5,706 nucleotides of DNA, taken from Chitinophagaceae bacterium (GTDB taxonomy: Bacteria > Bacteroidota > Bacteroidia > Chitinophagales > Chitinophagaceae). The stretch lies in NCBI GenBank assembly GCA_017989935.1, contig JAGNOY010000151.1:1-5706 (forward strand), read 5' to 3'. How positions within the stretch are numbered: the first letter of the stretch is position 1; each line of letters starts with the position of its first letter. Made by a program: the position numbers and the translations under genes. Positions 1-5,706 of the stretch are shown one piece after another. Below the pieces are notes generated by a model. It worked only from the letters and a program-made list of their open reading frames with translations, made no database searches and had not been told where the DNA came from.

Positions 1-1
1 T

Positions 2-2917
2 ACGCCTAAGTTTTCACAAGTAACTGTCAATGAGGGGTTGTCGCAAGGGAATGTGACATGTATGATGCAAGATAGTCAAGGTTTCATGTGGTTTGGTTCT
101 TGGGATGGTTTGAATAGGTATGATGGGTTTAATGTGAAAATATTTCGAGAGCGATTAAAAGATCCGAATTCAATACGAGGTTCGTTGATTAATTCCTTAC
201 TTGAGATTTCATCTAAGGAAATTGCAGTGGCGACTTCGCATAGTTTAAATATCTTGAATCGAGACAGTGAAAAATTTGTTTCTTACAATATCAATGGCAA
301 GCCAAATGATACAAAGATAATTCATCTTGAGAAGCAAGTTTTGGTATTATGTATCAACAATGAATTATGGAATTTTGATTTAATTAAGAAGCAATTCGTC
401 AAAGAGAAATCATATAAAAGCATTTTATGGAATAATTATTTTGGCAGAAATAAAATTGCTGTCAATCATGGAGCTTCTTTATATCCTGCACTTTATGATG
501 CCATACTCGCTGATACAAGTTTGTTTAAATTATTTGAACAAGTACATGAATCTCATTTGTTGAATGATATTTTAGTTCACCATTCAACTTATTATTTAGC
601 CACTGATGATGGCTTGTTTTCAATAAAAGCTAAACAAGAATTTCAATTGTCAAAAAAAATCAAAGTGAAATGTTTAGCTAAAAGTTCATCGAAGTTGTTT
701 GCAGGAACACAAGATATAGGCATACTTGTTTTCGGTTTTGATAAGACAATAAATAATCAGTTATGGCAGTACGATGAAAGAAATAGTCAAAGCTTGACAG
801 GAAATTTTGTCCGTACTATGATGGTAAGTAAGGAAGAAGTACTTTGGGTTTCTTGTTTAGGAAGTGGAGTGAATTATACTGATTTGAAAGGCAAAGTTGC
901 ACGAACGTTGTTTTCTAAAAATGACCCTAGGTTATTAGTCAAGCAGGATAAGTATATAAAAAATTTGATTGAAGATAAAGATAGTGTATTGTGGGTGAAT
1001 ACTGTGACGGGCAATATCTATCTTTTGAATAATATGTATGAAGTCGTCAAAATTATTAAGCCTGAGCAAATAGATGCTAAAAGAAAACCAACTTCAATAC
1101 AACAGCTATTTCAGACTAAGAATCATACTATTTATTTGCTCACAGAACAGGGATTATACAAACAAGAATCTGGGTTTTTATTTACTCGGATAGAAGCTAA
1201 AGATTATGCCTATAATCAATCCTATTTTATCAATATGAGTGCTTTAACTGATAGCACCTATTTGTTAGGAAGTAGGCAAGGGGTTTCCATATTGGATGCT
1301 AGCGGAAGCCTGCATAGGGATTATGAACTTGGCGCATCAAATGTTATTTTGAGTTCCTATAAAGATCACAGAGGAAGGGTGTATGTCAATAGCATGTTTG
1401 CTGGTTTGCAGATATATGAAAGGGGTGCAAAAGCGTATAAAAAAATTAAACAAATTCCCTTAGGATTTAATGCCAAACATTTTGTAGAAATACAAGATAC
1501 TTTATGGATAGCTACTTCATTAGGTTTGTTGAAATTAAATACCAAAGATTTTACTTACCAAATATTCGACGAAAGCGATGGTTTGCCAAGTCAGTGTATT
1601 TATTGTTTAATTCCTGATCGATTACTTAGTCACACATTTTGGTGTTCGAGCAATAAGGGTGTATTTCGATTTAATACCCAAACTAAGCAAGTTTTGCCAT
1701 TTGGTTTAGAGGATGGCTTGTCAAGTGTAGAATTTAATACGAATGCTTTCGCTCATCGAAAAAACGGCGATATGGTATTTGGGAGTATAGATGGTTTTTC
1801 TGTATTTCGCTTAGGTCAAGGGATTGATTTGGAAAAAGAGCCAACTGTATTGCTTCGAGAAATGACGGTAGGTGGGGTTTTAACCACTCCTGTGAATCAA
1901 CATGGGAAATTGGTTTATCAAATTCCCTATCATAAAAATGGCTTTACTGCGAGATTGCTCAAATTGAAGTATCCCAATTATGGAAGTATTATTTCTTATC
2001 GATTGAAAGGTTATGATAAACAAGTTGTGGAAAGTACATATCCGGTTGATTTGCGCTATACGAGTTTGCCCATTGGAGAGTATGAAATGGAAGTGAATAT
2101 CCGCAACCCAAGAGGAGGCTCTACTTGGGTAAGCTTGGCTTCAATTAAAGTACTGGCTCCTTGGTATTTAACCATTTGGGCTTTTTTATTTTATAGCCTA
2201 ATGATTCTGGCAATTGGTTGGTGGATTTATAATTTGTATCGACTTAAAAATGAACAAGAGAAACGTGCTATACATCAATCAGCAGAAATGATTCTTAAAG
2301 AAAGAGATAGAATCAGTGCTGATTTGCATGATGATATAGGTTCAACACTGAGTAGTATCTTAATCTATAATGAATTGATATTAGCCAACAGTCAATCGAA
2401 GCCTGCATCCATTAGTCCTTTAGCAGAAAAAGTATCCTATCAAGTTAAAGAATTAATGACGCGAACAGAAGATATAATTTGGAGCATGAAAATCAGGGAA
2501 CGGCAAATTGAAACAATTGCTAAAAGAGTGAATGAATATGCAGGAGATTTATTTACAGTTCAATCAATTAAATATAAGATTGACATAGACCAAGAAATAG
2601 AATTAATCATACAGAAACCCGCAGATAGAAGAAATGTACTGATGATTATTAAAGAGGCAATGAATAATTGTAGAAAGTATAGTGAGGCAAAGTTAGTTAC
2701 TATTCGTATGGTCATTGTACATAAAGAGATTCTCTTGACGATAGAAGATAATGGAAATGGTTTTGACCACCAGGTTGTAACCTATGGTGATGGAATACAA
2801 AATATTAAAAATCGATGCACCACCCTATCTGGGTTTGCTAAGATACATAGTCAGCCAGGTAAAGGAACAAGTATCGAATGTCGTTTTCCTATAGCTATAT
2901 TTAGTCATTATAGTTAA
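2..2917 (+). CDS. Sensor histidine kinase with Reg_prop propeller, Y_Y_Y, HisKA_3 and HATPase_c domains (5' partial)
   Basis: This is a membrane sensor kinase that should sense a periplasmic ligand and phosphorylate a partner regulator, most likely the one encoded next. Residues here count from the codon at 2; 971 are visible. The frame is open to the window edge, and its first residues (FSQVTVNEGLSQGNVT) already form the usual first propeller strand. The true start and a signal peptide therefore lie upstream, and the TTG at 38 is not the start. Residues 9 to about 605 carry about twelve recognisable Reg_prop-type blades (QDSQGFMWFGSWDGLNRYDG; EDKDSVLWVNTVTGNIYLLN), close to the two seven-bladed propellers usual in this family. 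A Y_Y_Y domain follows (about 648-717), then one membrane helix (about 722-747). The HisKA_3 motif DLHDDIGSTLS has phosphoacceptor His776 (nt 2327-2329). HATPase_c has the N box EAMNN (Asn889), G1 DNGNG (from Asp916) and G2 GDGIQN (929-934). All key residues are intact. No regulator is fused to it, unlike hybrid HTCS proteins. The ligand is unknown. Confidence 0.93.
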   Translation, partial: TPKFSQVTVNEGLSQGNVTCMMQDSQGFMWFGSWDGLNRYDGFNVKIFRERLKDPNSIRGSLINSLLEISSKEIAVATSHSLNILNRDSEKFVSYNINGKPNDTKIIHLEKQVLVLCINNELWNFDLIKKQFVKEKSYKSILWNNYFGRNKIAVNHGASLYPALYDAILADTSLFKLFEQVHESHLLNDILVHHSTYYLATDDGLFSIKAKQEFQLSKKIKVKCLAKSSSKLFAGTQDIGILVFGFDKTINNQLWQYDERNSQSLTGNFVRTMMVSKEEVLWVSCLGSGVNYTDLKGKVARTLFSKNDPRLLVKQDKYIKNLIEDKDSVLWVNTVTGNIYLLNNMYEVVKIIKPEQIDAKRKPTSIQQLFQTKNHTIYLLTEQGLYKQESGFLFTRIEAKDYAYNQSYFINMSALTDSTYLLGSRQGVSILDASGSLHRDYELGASNVILSSYKDHRGRVYVNSMFAGLQIYERGAKAYKKIKQIPLGFNAKHFVEIQDTLWIATSLGLLKLNTKDFTYQIFDESDGLPSQCIYCLIPDRLLSHTFWCSSNKGVFRFNTQTKQVLPFGLEDGLSSVEFNTNAFAHRKNGDMVFGSIDGFSVFRLGQGIDLEKEPTVLLREMTVGGVLTTPVNQHGKLVYQIPYHKNGFTARLLKLKYPNYGSIISYRLKGYDKQVVESTYPVDLRYTSLPIGEYEMEVNIRNPRGGSTWVSLASIKVLAPWYLTIWAFLFYSLMILAIGWWIYNLYRLKNEQEKRAIHQSAEMILKERDRISADLHDDIGSTLSSILIYNELILANSQSKPASISPLAEKVSYQVKELMTRTEDIIWSMKIRERQIETIAKRVNEYAGDLFTVQSIKYKIDIDQEIELIIQKPADRRNVLMIIKEAMNNCRKYSEAKLVTIRMVIVHKEILLTIEDNGNGFDHQVVTYGDGIQNIKNRCTTLSGFAKIHSQPGKGTSIECRFPIAIFSHYS

Positions 2918-2941
2918 TGGGTAAATACCTAAATTTGGCCA

Positions 2942-3574
2942 ATGATTTCTGTTTTTATTTACGATGATAATAAAGCTAGACGTGATAGCTTGATGGCTTT
3001 GCTTGAACTTACAGAAAATATGAATTGCGTAGGGAGTGCGTCGAATTGCACCCAAGTGCTGCAGGAAGTTGCATTGGCGCGGCCTGATGTAGTGTTGATG
3101 GATATAGAAATGCCAGAAGTAGATGGTATTGAAGGCGTGCGATTAATTAAGCAAGCGCATCCTTCTATTAAGGTGATTATGCAAACAGTGTATGAAGATG
3201 AACAAAAAATATTTGCTTGTTTGCAACATGGAGCTGATGGGTATATACTCAAAAAAGCTTCGATTTCAAGTATCATATCAAGCATCACCGAAGTATTTCA
3301 TGGTGGAGCATTTATGACGCCAAGTGTGGCATTGCAAGTGATGAATTATTTCAAGAAGGAGCATGTGGTAGACAATAAATTAGAAAGCTTAAGTCCACGT
3401 GAGTTAGAAGTATTAAACAAATTGGCTGATGGGTTGAGTTATAAAATGATAGCAGATGCATTAGCCATAAGCTATGGAACGGTAAACAATCATATCAAAA
3501 AAATTTATGAGAAGTTACAAGTACATTCATTAGGTGAGGCTGTTGCATACGCGTTGAAAAATCAAAAAAGTTAA
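2942..3574 (+). CDS. NarL/FixJ-family response regulator (receiver + LuxR-type HTH)
   Basis: This is a 210-residue cytoplasmic DNA-binding regulator, the normal length for the family. The receiver domain (about 1-120) has the acidic pair Asp8/Asp9, phosphoacceptor Asp54 in VLMDIEMP (nt 3101-3103), Thr82 and Lys104 in YILKKAS, so it should be phosphorylatable. The GerE/LuxR-type helix-turn-helix covers about 150-205 (LSPRELEVLNKLADGLS, then GTVNNHIKKIYEKLQVHS). HisKA_3 kinases typically pair with this class of regulator, so the intact kinase that ends 24 bp upstream is the obvious partner. The ATG at 2942 is chosen because an in-frame stop lies at 2930-2932 and no other standard start codon falls between. 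There is no clear Shine-Dalgarno sequence, which is common in Bacteroidota. Its target genes cannot be told from the window. Confidence 0.95.
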   Translation: MISVFIYDDNKARRDSLMALLELTENMNCVGSASNCTQVLQEVALARPDVVLMDIEMPEVDGIEGVRLIKQAHPSIKVIMQTVYEDEQKIFACLQHGADGYILKKASISSIISSITEVFHGGAFMTPSVALQVMNYFKKEHVVDNKLESLSPRELEVLNKLADGLSYKMIADALAISYGTVNNHIKKIYEKLQVHSLGEAVAYALKNQKS

Positions 3575-3585
3575 TCATTTTAAGA

Positions 3586-4809
3586 TTGAGTATAAATGAC
3601 ATTATAGAGTATATAGTTCTAGGAGCAGCCAGTATTACTTGCTTTTATCATACTATTTTATATTTTCATCAACGAGACAAATTCTTGTTGTTATATGCGA
3701 ATTACTTATTCTCTTTGACGGTGTATTTAATTTTTAGAAGAGTGTCTAATTACGATTCTTTTGAATACTCCATGAATAAGTTAGGTTTTGCTATCGATTA
3801 CACAGTGATTTTGTATATGTTAGTGAGTTATGTTTATTTTATTTCTAAGGTATTAGAAGCAAATAAACAAGCACGAATCATAAAGCTAGCAGTTGTTTTA
3901 TTTTACACTTGTGCCTCAATCTTATTTGTGATTCATTTGTATAAAATATTTTTTACTAACGAATGTTATTTGACAAGAACCTTCTTTCTTGTTTCTAAAT
4001 TGTCTTTGTCTACTTGTGCTTTTTTAGGTTTAATTGGAGCTTGGTTTATTCGAAAAACAATTTTTATTCGCACGATCATCATTGGTGGTTTAGCCTATGC
4101 TATATGCAGCTTGATGTCTATTTTGTCAATTTATTTTGAAGTTAAAATATTGGGTCTGTTTCAATATCAGATTTATTTTATAGGTTGTTTAATTGATATT
4201 TTAATTTTTTCCTCTGCCCTTGGATATCGCAATTATTTAAATCAACAAGCAAGAATGGAGGCACAAGAATTATTGGTATTAGAAGGCAATAAAAATAGTG
4301 AGCTCATTCAAATTCAACATGATATACTTCACAAAGAAAATGAACAACATCAACGTCAATTGGCCATGCAGGAATCGTTGCAATATGAAGTAGGTGCATG
4401 TTTAAGCAGCATACATATATTTGCCGAATTGGTATTACAGAAGGAGGGTTGTTCAAAAGAATCCTTGGTGTATATCCAGCAAATTGCAAGTCAAACCCAA
4501 GATCTTATGGATAATATGGGTGATATGATTTGGTTGGCCAATTTGAATTTGGAAAAAGATTTGCATCAACAATTTATTTCTCGCGTGAAAGATTATGGAC
4601 AAGAATTGGTGCAGGCAAAGCAAAAAGCTTGTGAGTATAAATTGAATCCTTATTTTCAGGAAGCCATCTTAAGTAAGGAGTTTTTAAAAGAGCAAATTTT
4701 CCGCATCAAAGAAGCGATGAAGCAATTTGTTGAAAAGGGCGTTTCCCAATCCCTCACAATAATTTTTGATTGTGATCGTCAACGTCCTTTTATAACTATC
4801 GTAGAATAA
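3586..4809 (+). CDS. Seven-transmembrane protein with degenerate, truncated HisKA_3-type kinase region (putative pseudokinase)
   Basis: This 407-residue membrane protein has about seven hydrophobic helices (roughly 6-26, 33-51, 68-88, 100-121, 133-154, 161-182, 187-212), resembling the membrane part of 7TMR-DISM receptors but with almost nothing before helix 1. A polar, probably coiled-coil linker follows (about 215-262). Residues 263 to about 345 resemble the dimerisation region of the kinase at 2-2917: LQYEVGACLSS against LHDDIGSTLSS, and DMIW against DIIW. Gln266 (CAA, nt 4381-4383) sits where the phosphoacceptor His belongs. The N-box equivalent is KEAMKQ, with Gln380 in place of Asn. The protein ends ITIVE, where the DNGxG box should begin, so the G1 and G2 ATP-binding boxes are missing. 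It should be unable to autophosphorylate. The TTG at 3586, 11 bp after the regulator's stop, is the best start: the first in-frame ATG encodes residue 63 and would remove the first two helices. The close spacing implies cotranscription. A role as modulator or heterodimer partner is inference; a decaying kinase gene is the alternative. Confidence 0.85.
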   Translation: MSINDIIEYIVLGAASITCFYHTILYFHQRDKFLLLYANYLFSLTVYLIFRRVSNYDSFEYSMNKLGFAIDYTVILYMLVSYVYFISKVLEANKQARIIKLAVVLFYTCASILFVIHLYKIFFTNECYLTRTFFLVSKLSLSTCAFLGLIGAWFIRKTIFIRTIIIGGLAYAICSLMSILSIYFEVKILGLFQYQIYFIGCLIDILIFSSALGYRNYLNQQARMEAQELLVLEGNKNSELIQIQHDILHKENEQHQRQLAMQESLQYEVGACLSSIHIFAELVLQKEGCSKESLVYIQQIASQTQDLMDNMGDMIWLANLNLEKDLHQQFISRVKDYGQELVQAKQKACEYKLNPYFQEAILSKEFLKEQIFRIKEAMKQFVEKGVSQSLTIIFDCDRQRPFITIVE

Positions 4810-4831
4810 GAAGATTATACCTGTTGTGGAC

Positions 4832-4849
4832 ATAGCTATATCTAGCTAT
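4832..4849 (+). terminator. Small AT-rich hairpin after the signalling operon, possible weak terminator
   Basis: ATAGCTA and TAGCTAT form a perfect 7-bp stem around the 4-base loop TATC, 22 bp after the stop codon at 4809. A T-rich stretch (TACTTTTTCC, 4861-4870) follows, but not directly. With only two G-C pairs and no adjacent U-run it is weak for an intrinsic terminator. Its place between the operon and a gene that should have its own promoter is the main support. Confidence 0.25.
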
Positions 4850-4923
4850 TGTATGCCTGTTACTTTTTCCTGAATTTTACGCGTGATTCCTAACCAAATC
4901 AACTTTTTATCTAATTCAACCTT

Positions 4924-5706
4924 ATGAAGAAGTATTTATTTTTTATTTCCTTAATTCTACTGAATTTCTTGGCTATAGCGCAAACGCCTATGCCAATTGC
5001 TTCCTACCCATTTAATGGCAATGCCAACGATGCCATAGGCTCTAACAACGGCACAGTCAATGGTGCAACCCTTACCACCGATCGTTTTGGCAATGCCAAC
5101 AGTGCTTATAGTTTTGATGGGGTGGATGATAATATTAGTATCAATCATAATGCAGTTTTTAATTTAAATAATTATAGCATTTCAGTATGGTTTAAATATA
5201 ATGGTGCTGGTACAGCTGGGAAATTGTATTGGGATTTAATATCTAAAAATTCAGATGGCAATGGCTTCAATGAGCCATTTCACCTTTTTGTAAATGCCAG
5301 TGAGAAAGCAACAAAAGCGAGAGTTGGCAACGGGAGCACTGAGTTTGGTTTAGGCAACACAAGCTCAATAGATAATGGCAATTGGCATCAAACTGTATTG
5401 GTCTTTGATAATGCAAATGATGCAGTTAAATTATTTGTAGATGGGATTTTAATTTCAACAGTTACGAATACGGCTAATCCAATTACAAATACTGCAAATA
5501 TCAAAATAGGATTTTGGGAAGCTTATAATAATTTTTTCAACGGGGCTATTGATGACATAAAAATATATAATACCCCATTAACCGATATGCAAATACAAGC
5601 GGACTATAATCAATCTATAGGCTTGATAGCCTCTTACCCATTCACAGGCAATGCGAATGATGCAGTTGGTACCAACAACGGCACAGTCAATGGTGCAACA
5701 CTTACT
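4924..5706 (+). CDS. Secreted LamG/concanavalin A-like repeat protein (3' partial)
   Basis: The frame is open from ATG 4924 to the window end (261 codons, no stop). Residues 1-19 are a typical signal peptide (KK, then a hydrophobic core LFFISLILLNFLAIA) with a likely cut at AIA|Q. Residues 25 to about 230 form one complete LamG-like jelly-roll domain. Its motifs in order are YPFNGNANDA (28-37), YSFDGVDDNISI (62-73), YSISVWF (84-90), GNWHQTVLVFD (152-162), LFVDG (170-174) and FNGAIDDIKIYNTPLTDMQI (205-224). At residue 235 the same N-terminal motif starts again, so at least one more domain follows outside the window. LamG domains bind sugars or proteins or act as structural modules; no catalytic residues are visible. 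Bacteroidota proteins of this kind are often large, repetitive and exported by type IX secretion, but the C-terminal sorting domain that would show this is not in view. The 114-bp upstream gap suggests its own promoter. The exact function is unknown. Confidence 0.9.
   Translation, partial: MKKYLFFISLILLNFLAIAQTPMPIASYPFNGNANDAIGSNNGTVNGATLTTDRFGNANSAYSFDGVDDNISINHNAVFNLNNYSISVWFKYNGAGTAGKLYWDLISKNSDGNGFNEPFHLFVNASEKATKARVGNGSTEFGLGNTSSIDNGNWHQTVLVFDNANDAVKLFVDGILISTVTNTANPITNTANIKIGFWEAYNNFFNGAIDDIKIYNTPLTDMQIQADYNQSIGLIASYPFTGNANDAVGTNNGTVNGATLT
4996..5076 (+). repeat. Start of LamG repeat, copy 1
   Basis: These 81 bp encode the first 27 residues of the LamG domain (IASYPF to GATLT). They match 5626-5706 at a spacing of exactly 630 bp (210 codons). 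By direct count, 65 of 81 bases and 24 of 27 residues are identical. A 26-base stretch (5044-5069) is identical at every base. Confidence 0.9.
5626..5706 (+). repeat. Start of LamG repeat, copy 2 (cut by window end)
   Basis: This is the second copy of the LamG N-terminal segment, in the same frame as copy 1. Most base differences from copy 1 are silent, and the amino acid changes are conservative (N/T, I/V, S/T). The 26 bases at 5674-5699 equal 5044-5069 exactly. The copy continues past the window edge, so the repeat number is unknown. Confidence 0.88.

Noticed and set aside
38..40. TTG as the start of the first kinase
   Set aside because: The frame stays open upstream to position 2, and those codons encode the conserved first propeller strand (TVNEGLSQ), so the gene begins before the window.
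2918..2941. Short complementary runs in the gap between kinase and regulator (GGTA-AA-TACC) as a terminator
   Set aside because: A 4-bp stem with a 2-base loop is too small, has no T-run, and falls inside an evident operon.
2825..3055. Minus-strand open frame of 76 codons
   Set aside because: It lies antisense across the end of the kinase and the receiver domain, shows no recognisable motif, and both + strand frames there are clearly coding.
2959..3288. Minus-strand open frame of 109 codons
   Set aside because: It is fully antisense to the conserved receiver domain, cysteine- and serine-rich without any family signature; a shadow frame.
4304..4489. Minus-strand open frame of 61 codons
   Set aside because: It is antisense to the dimerisation region of the pseudokinase gene and has no domain signature.
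4849..4868. Bacteroidota-type promoter (TTG with TACTTTTT resembling TAnnTTTG)
   Set aside because: The spacing between the two boxes is only 9 bp against about 19 expected, and the last G of the -7 box is missing. A promoter for the LamG gene probably exists in the gap, but I cannot place it.
5087..5099. Perfect short palindrome TTGGCA-A-TGCCAA as a regulatory site
   Set aside because: It lies inside the LamG domain and is explained by the Gly-Asn-Ala-Asn coding motif, which also occurs at 5017-5028.
4957..5148. Minus-strand open frame of 63 codons
   Set aside because: It is antisense to the LamG coding sequence, where the + strand encodes an uninterrupted signal peptide and domain.

Overview
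The window comes from an AT-rich genome, very probably a member of the Bacteroidota. The grounds are the Reg_prop/Y_Y_Y periplasmic sensor kinase, the secreted LamG protein of the "NANDA..NNGTVNGATLT" type, and the absence of clear Shine-Dalgarno sequences. No lineage below phylum can be fixed from the sequence. All four genes lie on the + strand. No RNA gene, insertion sequence or CRISPR array was seen.

Positions 2-4809 hold what looks like one signalling operon. The first gene (2-2917, 5' end outside the window) is a one-membrane-pass sensor histidine kinase: a large periplasmic beta-propeller, a Y_Y_Y domain, one transmembrane helix, then a HisKA_3 dimerisation/phosphoacceptor domain and a HATPase_c domain with intact motifs. 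After 24 bp comes a NarL/FixJ-type response regulator (2942-3574) with an intact phosphoacceptor Asp and a LuxR-type HTH. After only 11 bp comes a 407-residue protein (3586-4809, TTG start) with seven predicted membrane helices and a recognisable but degenerate HisKA_3-like region.

The third protein is the most unusual item. Its cytoplasmic half aligns by eye with the kinase of gene 1, but Gln replaces the phosphoacceptor His, the N-box Asn is lost, and the protein stops where the G1 ATP-binding box should begin. It therefore looks like a natural pseudokinase that may pair with, modulate or compete with the intact kinase. That role is inference.

Positions 4810-4923 form a 114-bp gap with a small AT-rich hairpin. 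From 4924 to the window end runs the 5' part of a separate gene for a secreted protein: a signal peptide, one complete LamG/concanavalin A-like domain, and the first 27 residues of a second copy 210 codons later. It is open to the window edge and is probably a multi-repeat surface or secreted protein. Nothing in the sequence shows that the signalling operon controls it.
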